Shown here in pieces: positions 12,019 to 24,900 of a stretch of 64,000 nt of DNA (positions are counted from its first letter, which is position 1; every line of letters starts with the position of its first letter). The notes under the pieces were generated by a model that saw only the letters and a list, made by a program, of their open reading frames with translations, searched no databases and was not told where the DNA came from. The position numbers and the translations under genes are program-made. Source of the DNA: Trametopsis cervina (lineage: Eukaryota; Basidiomycota; Agaricomycetes; Polyporales; Irpicaceae); the NCBI GenBank assembly GCA_022385755.1, contig MU278353.1, positions 1,139,000-1,202,999 of the forward strand, in the 5' to 3' direction.

Positions 12019-13870
12019 ATGGATGCAAAAGCCGCGTTCAACAAAGGCATAGTGAGCTTCAAGACTGGTCGGTATGAGGTCTCTCTCGACCAATTCAACG
12101 AAGTATAGCTACCATATGGAATCCCGCCGACGTGTCGCGCTAATGCATATTCAATAGGCCATAAGTCTAGGGCTGGACGAACCGACCGTATACGACTCCC
12201 GCGCACTGGTCTTCGACAAGCTCGGTCGCACGAAAGAGGCTCTTTTTGATGCGAGACAAGCGATCCACCTTAATCCCAGTCGTTGGCAAGTGAGTGAGAC
12301 ATCATGCCCGGACTGATCATCCCAGCGCAGTAATTATATGTTGATATACTCTCTTACACAGGGCTATGCACGGTCCGCCCGCTTATTCTCGAAGATTCAC
12401 AAGTACGATTCGGCCTTAACGATGATCAACATGGGAATCGACCGTCTCAAAGACTCGGACGGAAAGCGGCTGTCGGAGCTACAGACGCTTCGGACCACTA
12501 TCGAGAACGAACGTGCGGCGCGAGTAGAGCAGCAACGTCTAGCCACCAAGAAGACTTTTTATCACTTCGGTACGCTGCCGATTGAGATTGCGGTGTCAAT
12601 CTTTAGTCTCGTTGTCGAGGCGGACTTTGCATTCGTCATCGTGCTTGGCCAAATATGCCGGGACTGGCGCGGGATCGTCGTTTCTACGCCCGCGCTGTGG
12701 TCTACGCTCTCCCTTTCCACCCACAATCCCGTCGCAAAAGCCAAGCTCTGGATGACGCGGAGTCAAGGGAAACTGAGGACGCTATATGTGATGTCCAATC
12801 AACTCAGGGTAGTATGGGCCCTCGAAACCCTCCGTGATATCTCACTCGATACCTTGCGTTCAATAAAAGTGTGGTCCATGTCACAGGATGTCTTTATGAA
12901 GGCTCTCCCCCAGGTGACTCCGGAAGTTCTGTCCCACCTCGATTCTGTGGAACTGAGAATGTCGTCATGGGATCCCTGGTTTAAAAACACCCCCGCCTTC
13001 CATATACGCCATCTGGCCTCAGAAATGACTAAAATTTCATGGTCAGACATTTCGGATCGCAGCGCCGGCCTCGCGATTCTGGATTACAAAGGCGACTTGT
13101 GGGCAAACGACATACCTCAGATTCTCTGGCTGCTGTCCAACAACCATGAGACTATGGAGTCTCTATCCCTCTGTCTTTACCAGACACTGCCGTCTATACA
13201 ACCCCTCAGAGAGCCACCCGTTCATGTCGCACTTTCCAAACTTTCCTCTCTTTCTTTACGTGGAGCGGGAGTATTGGGAGATCTTGTTCTTGCAAAGTTG
13301 ACGCTACCCAACTTACGCTCCATCAAACTAGTTGCACTGCACGACGGCCTCGACCGGAGTCTCAAGCATCTCCTGGATAGTGAAGTCGGATCTCGTCTAG
13401 AGAGTTTCACGCTGGGTACTGGACAAATATTCGAACAAGACACGGTGATCCAGATTCTGCAGGCTGCGACGCGGCTGGAGTCGATCACGTTGACGCAGAT
13501 GACAGGTATCGACCGCATCGTCGAAGCATTGGCTCGATCGCCAGATACACCGACGCAAAGGCCTTCTATAGGATCCTCTGGCTTCCTATGCCCACAGTTA
13601 AAGTCCGTTGATCTCTCGCGAAGTGTGGAAATACGTGAGGGACCAATCGTGCGTATGGTCAAGGCGCGGAACGGAAGCGCATTGTCTACCACTTCCCATG
13701 ACGACGAAGAGAAAGCGGAGGGCCAAGCTGTTGTGGTTGCTCGGTTGGATTCTCTGGTAATCGACCATTGCGAGAGAGTCGATCCCGGTATTCTGCCGTG
13801 GCTTAGACAACAGGTCGAGCATGTGAGCTGTCAGTATGCGACAAAGAAACAAGCTAGCTGGAAGCGATGA
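12019..13870 (+). CDS. TPR and F-box protein, Pof3-like architecture
   Basis: Exons 12019-12102, 12158-12289 and 12362-13870 join in phase to 574 residues. Residues 1-115 form TPR-like repeats (FNKGIVSFKTGRYEVSLDQF, DSRALVFDKLGRTKEALFDA, ARLFSKIHKYDSALTMI). An F-box follows near 141-187 (FGTLPIEIAVSIFSLV ... ICRDWRGIVVSTPALW). The remaining 390 residues contain leucine-rich, LRR-like segments such as LSSLSLRGAGVLGDLVLAKLTLPNLRSIKL. TPR, F-box and LRR in this order is the architecture of fission yeast Pof3-type SCF substrate adaptors. The substrate is unknown and agaricomycete F-box genes are numerous, so orthology is not claimed. The start gives a clean TPR beginning; an in-frame upstream ATG at 11890 exists. 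Confidence 0.85.
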
Positions 13871-15045
13871 TAGAATCCCTGTCATTTTTGTGCACGTACA
13901 ACCTTATTATTCGGAATTGCTTACAGATGGAATCAGGCGAGAGCCTTTGGGGGCAGGCTGGGATACTACATCGAGGTAAAATCTCTTAATTTCCCCTTCT
14001 ACCGTGTATTTGCGAGACGACCACCTCTAACTCTGCACTGGGCACACGAAAATATCCATCTCAGTCCTGGCCCCTAGCCCCACCCAAAACAAGGCACTGG
14101 GGCGACACCGCTTGGAGACCGGTCAGTCCCTCATTGACGAGATGATGAAGACTCTGCTGATCATCTTCGGCATCGCCTTCAAGGACCACGAGTCTGCGCT
14201 CATGCTGGCGCGAATCTGCTCGAACTGGCGCTGCGCCGTCTGATCGATACTCATGTGTGCTCCAGGCTCTTTCTGGCCCGCAATGGCCCCAGGAGGGCAT
14301 GCGAGGTTCGGAATCCATTGAGACTGAAGATTTCATCTATAGCAACAGGATTTGTGTGGTGAGACGCGCGCATGGGTTCCCCCGACTTGCTTCCCTGAAT
14401 AATATGGGTTGTATCCGAGTAGCCGCCATGTTGTTCAAGGAGATGAAGGATGACATATTGCAAATGCCTACAGTCGTTTGTACGAGCAGACGAACACACA
14501 CTTCACTGACCTACTCTTTATTTCATCAATAAAACCGGCTGATCGGCGGGAAATGCAAATCTCGACCCGGACCGGTCATGTTTGCAAGGGGGGACGCCAT
14601 TCTGTAGCAATAAGGCCAGCTCAACCCTTCCATGTTCTGGATATCTTCTTGAAGATAATCTGCGCTTGCCAACGTCAATTGTGTTGTCGCTACTTGTTAG
14701 CATGTTGCCCCGGGTTCTGAATGGCTATGTCATAGTAGGTGCATGGCATGCGTGTTTCAGAGCCACAAGCCCGATCGCAGTTCTTCACAAGGCATGCCTT
14801 CCCTATTGTACGTGGTTGATGTTTCTTGTCACTGACTGTGATGATCTATTCGTGATTAGTGGCAGGTCTGACACGCTGTCAATCGATGATACGTAGTGTC
14901 ATTGCGCCCCGGCGACCGAGTATTGATATCTAATGCTCTCGGCCATTCCTACCCCACAAATATGGACGGTTCAAATACTGTGCGCTCTCATTAACGCCAC
15001 GGCACATTCCTCACTCATCTTCTCTCACACCCACAGGATTGTGTG
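13871..15045. other. Intergenic region with a possible F-box remnant
   Basis: There is no intact gene. A 36-codon stretch at about 14140-14247 reads like an F-box (listed separately). The right edge is the promoter of the FAD oxidoreductase. Confidence 0.45.
14140..14247 (+). pseudogene. Possible F-box remnant
   Basis: An open stretch ending in TGA reads DEMMKTLLIIFGIAFKDHES followed by ALMLARICSNWRCAV. Its spacing and the LARICSNWR motif resemble the F-box of the gene 270 bases upstream (LGQICRDWRGIV). No flanking exon was found, so it is either a decayed duplicate or chance similarity. Confidence 0.3.
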
Positions 15046-16962
15046 ATGCCCGCTGATATTTACTCTGTCCTCCCTAAGGAGAAGGTGCTGACCGCTGAGG
15101 ACGGTGCAGCTTACGAAGAGGCCATCAAGCGATGGGCAGACAATGCATCCAAGCGGGCCAAGTACGTCGTGCATGTGGCTGACGCCCAGGATACATCGAA
15201 AGCGGTACGCATCCCTGCCAGTCCCTGCACAGGAAGAATGGCGCACTTACCTCGCGGCATGATAAGATACGGTTTGCTGTCGAGAACAACCTCGAGATTG
15301 CCATCCGTGGCGGTGGGCATTCTGCATCGGGTGCATCCTCAACTGAGGGTGGCCTGGTCGTTGATCTCAGCAAGCTGAGGACAGTGACCGTCGATGCTGA
15401 GAAGAGCCTTATCCACGTAGGAGGCGGTGCTCTTTGGGAAGATGTTGACAAGGAGGCGATCAAGTACGGTCTTGCTACTGTCGGCGGAACTGTCAACCAC
15501 ACTGGTAAACTCCTCCTCGATCTGATGGTTCGATAGGCTGATGGCGTGTTCGATGTCAGGTGTCGGCGGTCTCACTGTTGGTGGTGGCTACGGCTGGCTT
15601 ACACCCAAGTACGGCCTCACAATCGACGTGCTTCGCTCAGCACAAGTCGTCGTGGCCAATGGAGATATTGTCGAAGCTAGCGAGACAGAGAACTCAGATC
15701 TGTTCTGGGCAATCCGTGGTATGTGCTACAACAGCCTGCCAGATTTCTGGACTGCCTCACCTCAATGCCAATCTAGGTGGTGGCTCCAACTTTGGTGCGG
15801 TAACAAGATTCACCTTCCAAGGATTCCCGCAGAAGCCAAACGTCTATGCCGGCTTGGTGAGGACTGTGTGTTGCTTTCGCTACGAAGCTCTTACTCACTG
15901 GCTGCCGGCAGCTGCTGTTCTCGCTTGAGCAATTGCCTCAGATCGTGGCAGCTCTCAACAAGTTCACCGAAAATGCCACTGAAGACGAGTCCGTCATGCT
16001 CTTTATCGCGCATCCTCCTTTCGTCGGCAAGGTACGAACTGCTCTCCCCTGTAAGGGTGACAGGTATCTTACAATATCGCCAGACGTCCTTAATCATTGC
16101 TCCCTTCCACAACGGCAGCCTTGAAGCCGGAAAGAAGGTCTTCGGCGACTTCTATGCCAATGGCCCCCTCAAGGATCTCACCCGTGAGCTTCCGTACGAA
16201 GAGCTCAACGCCGTCCAGGTACGCTTCCGCCCCACGTTTACCCCATACACACAAAGAACTCACAAACCTACTCTTGCGTCTACAGAACCCAGTGACGACA
16301 CACGGTGACAGGAAGGCTTTCAAAGTGGCGACCCTCGACACCATCTCCGTGGAACTCGTCAGCCACGTCGTCTCCCAGTATGAGAAGATGCGCGAGCTGT
16401 TCCCCGGTGCTGAACGGTGCGCGCAGTTGCCATAACCGTCCGTATGATGCGCAGAATCCCTGACTGCGTATTCATATTCTCGCAGTTCCGCTATCATCTT
16501 TGAGCTCCACAACCCCAGGAAGATCATCTCAGTACCCGGCAATGCAACAGCGTTTGCCGGACGTGGTGAGGGTTATCTGCTCAACTTGGCCACTCGTTGG
16601 ACAGATCCTGCGCACGATAAGGATGTGCGTACAGTCTCAGACGACCACTCTCATACCCCTCATTGACCATTGCCTCTCTAGATCTACCAATACATCACTG
16701 GCATCGTCTCTGGCCTGGATGCCTTCCGCGGGGAGAAAGCCAAGAAGACCACCGCAGTATGTCTTTTCATCTGTTCATACTGGGAGGGAGCGCTGAGTTA
16801 CGTTCTGTGTATCATAAATAGTACTCGAACTACAACGGCGGAGACGAGCGTGTGCGGGACGTTTTCGGCGCTAACTATGATCGTCTCTCCGAAGTCAAGG
16901 CAAAGTACGACCCGAACAGCGTCTTCCACAGGTGGTTCACCATCAAACCCAAGTCGGCTTAA
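15046..16962 (+). CDS. FAD-linked oxidoreductase, berberine-bridge-enzyme type
   Basis: Ten exons (15046-15204, 15267-15504, 15560-15718, 15777-15856, 15912-16031, 16084-16218, 16286-16416, 16486-16624, 16682-16756, 16822-16962) join in phase to 458 residues. The FAD-binding PCMH domain contains [12 protein letters not shown], where His71 is the expected covalent flavin anchor, then [10 protein letters not shown] and [19 protein letters not shown]. The position that is Cys in bicovalent members is not Cys, so flavin should be linked by His only. The end has the BBE motif ([20 protein letters not shown] ... [18 protein letters not shown]). No signal peptide is seen. Such enzymes oxidise alcohols, sugars or secondary metabolites; the substrate cannot be told. 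It converges on the quinone oxidoreductase gene 155 bases away. Confidence 0.9.
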
Positions 16963-17117
16963 GTCATCACGGCCATAGTCCATACCTTGAGGAAGTGTAC
17001 TATTAGCAACATACGACAAATCTGGCATTTTGTAGACAAACAGAAACTCTGTACATACTAGGCACTAAAAATGTCCACCATCCCCCTCTGGCATTCTGGA
17101 TGGGGAAAAAGACCACA

Positions 17118-18677
17118 TTACAACTTTGCTCGCGTGGTAGCCTCTTCCTCGTGCTTGATACGAACAACGGCTTTGCCCCAGGTCTTGCGCTTCTCAAGAG
17201 CGGAGAGCCCTTCTGCAGTATCTTCCAGCGACCAAACTTCGTCATAGACTACAGGCTTTAAGCGTCCCGATGCGAACCAGCTATCGAGAATTAGGCTGAG
17301 CAAACTACGCGACGTGTCGTAACGAGGGAACATACTCAAGAAGAGCTTTCCAAACGGAAGGAACATGTTCGGGTTCCTTGGCTTAGGGGCCTTTGGGTCA
17401 GAATATGTTTCTCTTGTAATATGAACGAGACGCACTCAGATAAGCCCCCCAGTGAATACCTACCACTGACACATTCTTCAGTAGAACAAGGTTGAGAGGC
17501 AGCTGGGTGGCGAGGCAATAAGGATCAGATAAATGAAAGTAAGTAGCTCTGTCCAATGTACCTTTTCGATTTCTCCACCAGCGAAACCGACAACTAAGGC
17601 GCGGCCTTTCCATGCGATACACTTTAAGCAGTCTGCAAAGACGAGCGTTAGTTCATCTCGAACATCCATACCCCTGATGCAAGGTATGCAGGTCCGCTCA
17701 CCACGTATCATTCCGACTGGGTCGTAGATGACGTCGACACCCTTGCCACCTGTGATCTTCATTACCTGCTTCTGCCAGTCCTTCTGAGTGTAGTTGACCG
17801 CAAAATCCGCCCCTCCTAGTTTGACCGACACGTCCAGCTTCTCTTGAGTGCTTGCGGCGGCGATCACCTTTGCTCCCAGAGCTGTAGTGAGGGGGTGCGG
17901 TGACGATACATTCAGGTTTGCCTTGGCTTAAACATACACTGAAGCGCACCTTTTGCCAATTGACACGCTGCAATGCCTACACCACCTGCCGATGCTGTAA
18001 CCAGGACCCATTCGCCTATATAGTATTAAACATCATTAGCGAGGTGAGGGTGTCTCCGTCAGATAGAACTTGCCGGGCTTGAGCTCTGCTCGCCCAACCA
18101 ACGCTTCGTAGCTAGTAGGCCATGTCACCTGTAGTCCTAGAGTTGACATACACAAACGGTAAGTATTAAGTAGCGAGCCATTCAGACATACAACATGAGC
18201 ACTCACCGGCCCCTTGATCGAAAGTCATGTTCGAAGGGAGGTACTGCAACGCCTGCCAATCAACAGCCATCCTCTCAGCGTACGCGCCCTGACCCGCACC
18301 AAACACTCTGTCCCCCGCCTTGAAAGGGCATCCGTTTGGTATGGGGGAGTTTGCAGCTATCTTCCCAGCAAGCTCGGTTCCCAAAATCTGCACACCTCAT
18401 GAATGAATTGGACGCAGAAACTGCCAAGAGAGAGCTCACGAATGGGAAGGGGGGTTGATGCTGGTACTTGCCTTGAGCTTGCAGGATCTATTGACGCATT
18501 CCTAAGTAAAGACAAGTGAAGTTGGTACACTAGGCCGCAGCTCACGTCAAAGAAATTCATCCCGGCACTGTACACCTCTACCACAACCTGGTGCTTGGAT
18601 GGCGTCGGTTCGGGAGCATCCTGCTTCACTGGGATTTTGGTCGGGTGTGCGTACTCGGTGACAACGAACGCTCGCAT
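17118..18677 (-). CDS. NADPH:quinone oxidoreductase-like enzyme (zinc-free MDR family)
   Basis: About ten exons give roughly 340 residues. The N-terminal domain has MRAFVVTEYAHPTKIPVK, VEVYSAGMNFFD and ILGTELAGKI ... GDRVFGAGQGAYAE. The nucleotide-binding domain has VTASAGGVGIAACQLAKALG (the quinone-reductase form of the Rossmann glycine loop), then GGKGVDVIYDPVG and GRALVVGFAGGEIEK. The family motif VGIHWGAY is followed, after an intron, by TKEPEHVPSVWKALL and the C-terminal SLEDTAEGLSALEKRKTWGK. The zinc ligands of alcohol dehydrogenases are absent. One intron (18073-18016) starts with GC, G|GCAAGT, and ends with AG. A longer open frame across the C-terminal introns is a decoy, because only the spliced frame restores the conserved sequence. 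Confidence 0.9.
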
Positions 18678-18994
18678 GGCAGGTCGTCGGGAATGACACA
18701 GATGTCAACTAATTCTAGGAGAGGAAAGGGTAGCGGGGAACAAGCTTGAGTTATGCTCTGCAGCATTATCATGTGTGTAGTAGATGTTTCAACTCGATTG
18801 CACATGCAAGAGCATCACGCCGGCTACTCTCAAATACCGGAAGAATGGTAATGGCACACACACACACACGATTGATGAGAAAATGGGAATTGACGATATT
18901 GCTGTGCAAGACTATGAATGCGGGTAAGTAAGTACATTGAATGGGATGCTTTCTACAAGGTGATTCGTGCTCGTGTGTCTGTGTCTCGTGGTGA
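18678..18994. other. Spacer between Tom1-like and quinone oxidoreductase genes
   Basis: This is the promoter of the quinone oxidoreductase gene and the 3' flank of the HECT ligase gene, both on the minus strand. It contains a short CA microsatellite near 18855-18869. Nothing else is seen. Confidence 0.5.
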
Positions 18995-21900
18995 TTATGC
19001 GAATCCGAAGCCCTCTCCGCCTTCGTGGATAGCAAGTAGCAGCTGCTGTCGAAGCATCTCGTAAGAAGAATACTGAGGAAGGTCGATCTGGTTGAAACCT
19101 AACATAACAAAACGAGCATGATTAGTCAATGATATTCCTGAGCGGTGGGCAGCAACGTACAAGTATGCGCTTGAGGTAGACGATCCACCTCTCCGTAAGC
19201 CCTATGTATGGAGAAACGTTGCGTCCCTTGGACACCTTGCAGATCAACGAAGCCACCTAGGGGTACACGTGACGTGCCCGTTGCAAAGCTGAGCACCTTC
19301 GCTCGTTCTTCTCTGTTGAAGGACTTGAGAGCTCTCCAGAACCATACGATGACAGGGTCAGAGCTTGTGTAGCCGTTGTATTCCGTAGCCGCACGCCATT
19401 CGTCCACATCGATGTCAGGAGTCCCGGAGATTAAGAGCTCAAGCTCTTTTTCGTCGAACTAATAGCAGCAAGTCAATCTCGAGGGTTGCATGCCCAGTCA
19501 CTGAAGAAACTCACGATGGTTATCAAGTCTTTGGGAATGATCTCGTAGAAACCGCCGAGAAGGGCTTCAATCTGCTCTTTTATGGACGAGTAAAGTCTCC
19601 ACTGCGCAGAGAGCTGCACAAATTCCCGCTTGTTCTCTTGGGTAACAGGGATTGATGCACCTCCATCTTTCAGCTCGACAAGCTTCGTAACTCCAAACTA
19701 CATTGCAGTTAGTATTGCTGATGGATGATATAGAACGATGTGGACGTACTTCATCAGCTTCGACGCTAAATGTCAGCTCCAGAAGACTAGGATCGTTTTC
19801 CAGAATCCAACAGAGTGAGTTGTAGTATTCGGGGTCAATCCATTCGACGTCTCGATAATCGACGGGCTTTCCGAGGATCTGCCTGTACAAACTACGAGCA
19901 AAGTACGCGTCGAGAAGGCGACCATCATAGATAGCCTTGCCAATGATGCGCCCTACGAACTTGAAGAACGAAAGATGCTCCGGGTTGATCGACGATGCCT
20001 TATTCGGTTGGTACGTGAGCTTGTCAGCAGCGCAAGGCTGGAAAAGACAATAATCGGGGTTGAACATCTGCCGAGCTAGGATCTGGAACCACTCTCGAGT
20101 AACCCCTCCGGCGTCGACTCCCTCTTCGTGATGGAACCGTACACTCAGTTTACCATATTTGATCTGTTCTCCTGTCTTTCGCTGGAGATATTGGAAACTG
20201 TCTTCGAAGACACGATTGCGGCGAACGTTCAGCTGCAGCGTGTTGTAGTGTTCACGAGTGGCGGGTCGTCGGTGCAACTGTTGACTGAAGTAATTGCGTT
20301 TGTTGTCGAAGTCTAACACTCTGGCATTGTTTACCAGCAGGGAGAACGAACCACTCATGAGAGAAGGGTTGTTTCGGACCATGAGGTTCAATACTTTTCG
20401 GTGTGCGTCTGTGAATGAAACGAAGAGATCCTCCATGGACTCGCGGGCAGAGGTTGGGGTTTTCGGCGAGGCGGAAGCTTTGAGAGCGCGGGCGACGACA
20501 GTGTTGTTGGTTCGCGGGCCTACATACCTGCAGACCACCATGAGTGATTCAATCAGCGGCAACAAGACGGTTGCAATATGCTCCAACTCCTGTTTCTCTT
20601 CGATAATGGCGAGACAGTCACCCAGCCGGCTCCATAGGGCAGTGAAGCGGAACCCTTCATATATGCTCTGGACCTTGTCGATATCCTCCTGTGAGGTTTC
20701 AGCGGATGGGGTTCCAGCCTTCGGCGAGTACATATAATCGATGGTCTTGAGCACGCGAAGGAGTTTGGCTTGATCAGACGATGCGGGTGAGAACTTCGAG
20801 GCGATAGAAATCGTCACATCATCCTCTCGCGAATCACGAAGAGCTGCAGCAAGGTCGTCCAGGGCGCTGTATAACTGCTGTCCAAATTCTTGAGCACGAA
20901 TTCGGAGCTCCTGAGCGACCACATCTCGTGCATCCGGAATGAAAGACAGATGCTGTATCAGTGAGAGCGTATGTGAGAACGCTCGACCGGAGCATTCTCC
21001 AGTTGTCAGGATGTTAACAACGAGGCGTAGCACAGGCTGCGGAATGACGGGCGCTTGAGTGAGAAGAACCTTCTCTGGCGATGTTGGCTGAGAGACTGTC
21101 TGCGGTGGAAGACTTGCAGCAGGAGGATTAACGGCTGTTATAAATAATGATACAATGTTAAACGACACCACCACGCGATAGAAAATAACTCACAGCTCGC
21201 TTCTGTTGAGGGTAGCGGTGCGTTAGTAGATGCCGGAGGTATAGAATGATCAGTTGAAGGAGCAATGGATGACCCTTCGACCGCATTGGAAGAGGAAGGT
21301 TCACCGGCAGGTAGCTTTTGCTGCACGTCCTTCAGGCTTGCTAGCGGTCTGGTCACTAAGGCGAGAAGTCCGACGATAGCTTCCATGAGTGTTGGGGTCC
21401 GCAGCAGAGCTTGACGGTCCAGTTGTCCAAGCAACAGAACGATAGGATAATACGATTGGGGGTTCTGCTTCTCTTTACCCTTGCCTTTCTTGGAGGTAAT
21501 GCGTCGTAGACCTGCGGGAAGCTCTTGTTCGGTAAGGAAGAATACCGAAGAAGCCTCGTTGTTCCCAGTCACGAATGCCAAGGCATCAAGACATCGCTGA
21601 GCAACTAATTCAGGTACAACCTCTGTCTGCGTGGCAGCCGTCTTCCCAGCCGAGCGCGGTGTACTCTGGCTTGTTGAAGGCTTGGAGTTACGGAAGGACA
21701 TTTGTATGAAGCTCTTGTCGATGGAGGAAAGGTCGCCTGTACCGTCGTGAAGGATACTCAACAACAGATTGAAGATGTCCGTCCGAGTTTTGGAGTTCTC
21801 CGACAAATTGACAAGGACTTTGGATAAAATGTTCTTGCGAAGTACTTGAGGGAAGAAGAGGAGCCGAACGAGAACAGCAATAGCGTGCTTGTCTAAAAGC

Positions 21901-24900
21901 TGAATCGCGTCTCGAGGTCCAGGCTTGCTGGCCGGCGTCACAGCTTGAGGCTGCACCCGACGAGCAGCCAGGGCATCGACTTGCCCTCGTGGTCTACCTG
22001 CTTGATGCATGTCGCGATATACCCCGACCTCGGCAAGCATATGGTGGGGAAGGTTTTGAATGAACACGTCATCGGAATCCATAAGAACCACCTGGCGTAG
22101 CTGAGGATCGAGGCTTGCTATAAAGTCTGCGGCGTCCATGTCTGTACGGAGTGGGGGAAGATTCGGGCGTGCGGCGGCATTTTGCTCTGCAGCTCTGCGC
22201 GCCCGCTCAATATTCTCCTGCTGAATGATCTCAGCACGCAGCTCGGGAGGTAGTGCGTCGAGGAACTCTGGGCTGATTTGCGAATCCGTAGGGCGCTCCA
22301 CTCGAGCAGCCCGTTGATCTCGTATATGCTGATTGAGTACTTCTTCTCTCATGTCATCAGGCAGGGCTTCCAGGAAGGTAGGGTCAATGCCGGTGTCCGT
22401 GATATCTACAGGATTTCCGTGAATCATGACAGTGATCCGCTGGCGTTCGGTCGAAGAGCCCGCGGTTGCCGGTGCATTCTCCTCCGCGTTATTCGATATA
22501 GTTTGACCTTCTACTTCTGCTTCGAGGGGTGTTGATGCGTCTGTCATCTCTACATCTGCATCCGCGGCCACTGGTACAGCCTCTTCGACAGTTGCGGGCA
22601 GCGCAGCGGCTCGTTCCTGCTCAAGGCGAACCCTTTCAGCTTCCTGTCGTTCTTGCTCTTCCTGCTCCTCACGAAGTCGCTTCGATTCCTCTTCTTCAGC
22701 TTTGGCTTGTGCCTCACGTCGTCTTTCTGCTTCTTTCGCTTCTTCCTCTTGTGCCACTTTGTAGGCTTCAATAGCTGCGGGGAGAAGCTCCAAAATCAGA
22801 TGATTTGCAAGCTTGGTAGCACGGCTCTGTTCAAATCGGCGATGTAACGTTTTGACTTCCTCTGCCCAACGGTCCAGGGTAAGCAAGGGTTCAAACCCGC
22901 GCGATTCCGTGCGAGCGTCTCCCGGTCGTGATCTGTCCACGTGTATCTGAGCGGAAAGGCCAGGGCGTCCATGACGAGCGAGTTGAGGGATGAAGCCGCC
23001 AGGGGGAACGTCTATACGAATGGTCTCTGCACCTGTTACTCCCCCTCTGCCTGTGAGAATATGCTGGAACAGCTGAACAGCCCCTTCCCCGATTACATGC
23101 TCGATGCTGTTAAGTAGATCCTGAGGGAACCCCGCCATGATACCGCGAGGGGGCCGCCGATTGGAACGCGATTGAGAAGCGTTCCCTTGCGTAGCTGAAT
23201 TGGGATCTTGAAGAAGAGGATGAACAACTCCTTCAGTAGTCGCAGAAGGACCGGTTCGTGTACGACCGAATATTTCCATATCGTCGTCAGCTGGAAAAAG
23301 GTAAGCCCTGGATATATCCAAAAAGTCGATGAAAACTTACTGTTGCCTCGACGCCGCCCACTACGGATAGACTCACGCCAGAACGTCTGGGGGATACCTC
23401 TTGAGTTTGGATCGGGCACGCCGCCGAGTGCATTCGCAAAGCCTGTCCCAATTGCAAGGAGATTGGCAGCAGCGGGCGGTGGAAGTTCATCCGGGATGAA
23501 ATCAACTCCCAGTTCATCCGCGTACCTAAATGGCATGTCAATGTCAAAAGAAATCTGCCGCTAGCATTGCTACATACTCGTCTGCTTCTGACATATCTCC
23601 TTCTTCTTCTCCATGTCCTGTCATGATAGGAATTGCTAGGAAAAAAAACATTGAATATAGCACCAGAGAATCAATGAGATGTTGCATACCGTCTGCTTCG
23701 TCCCCATCCATCTCTTCACCATCGCCGTCAACGACATTCTGCGCCACAGCAACTTCCTGTTAAGACGTAAGAGACGGGAGAGTCTTCGCTTGCTTCCATC
23801 ACATACCTGCCACATCACATCCTCTTCTCCGCCATCGTCGTCTTCATCATCGTCGTCGTTATCATCGTCTCCTTCGCCTTCATGATCGTCATCGTTTTCC
23901 ACTAGGTCTTCTTCCTCTTCTTCATGCCATCCTTCTTCGGATTCTCCCGTTTCGTTCCCCATGTCGTCCTCGATCTCCGCGTCCTCGTCTTCGTCAGTAT
24001 GAGAAGAATCTTGGCTTTCGTTCTCGTAGTCCATCTCCGCGTCCTCTTCTTCTTCTTCTGCATCTTCGTCCATTTCATCATCGGGGTTGTAGTTCACCTC
24101 TTCCATCTCCTGTTTCGGATCTCGATCAGGAAGCGGGCAAACCGGCGCGTGAAATCAGTACTTACACCGCCGTACCTACATGCAGCAGATTAGTATATCG
24201 TTATGTGAAGCTCGCTAAGATCACATACATTCCGAGTGACGAATTGCGATAAAGGTCCGGCGTCTCGTCACGATCAACACCTTCTGTCTCCTCATCGTCT
24301 TCAGAGAAGTCGGAATCATTGCTTTCGGGCTCTTCAAGTGGGGATTCCTTCTGTTTGTCGGAGACGCGACTCATTCTGATAGCTATCTTGGTCCTAGATG
24401 CTGACGTTAGCTGCATTCAGAAAACCCGATGAATTGCTCGTACAAGTACTCTAGCGGCCGGAGAATGCCAGTCACTACACCTCGAATGTTGGGGAAATTT
24501 GGATCAACTTCGGCAAGTGCGTTGGTTAAAGTCGCCACGAAGTTCTTCTCCAACATGACCTTAGAGATATGTGTTGGTGAATCATCGCTGACTTTCCGGG
24601 TGCCGGCGTTGAAGCGCACTGTCAGCAGGCGGTAACATAGGTCCGCCAAAGCAAGCAGGCGACTGTACCGAGCTTCTCCGGTTTCAGAGGTGGGGAGGTC
24701 CTTGATTGCCCTGTTGATGGCCTCGAGAACAAACTTGCGAACAGAGGCACGCTCTACCGGGACGTCTTTGATCTCCGTTGGCGACACGTCCACACAAAGG
24801 GCGACAACTACAGACATAGCCCAGTTGCAAAGCATAATCTGCTGTTTGGCTTCTGGAGGTGGCGACGGATTGATAGTCCCGAAGGACATGAGTTCCGATA

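Noticed and set aside
18855..18869. CA-repeat as a possible functional element
   Set aside because: A short microsatellite in a spacer, with no sign of function.
22529..22847. Lys/Arg- and Leu-rich open frames opposite the HECT ligase gene
   Set aside because: They arise from the Glu/Lys-rich coiled region of the ligase read in other frames.
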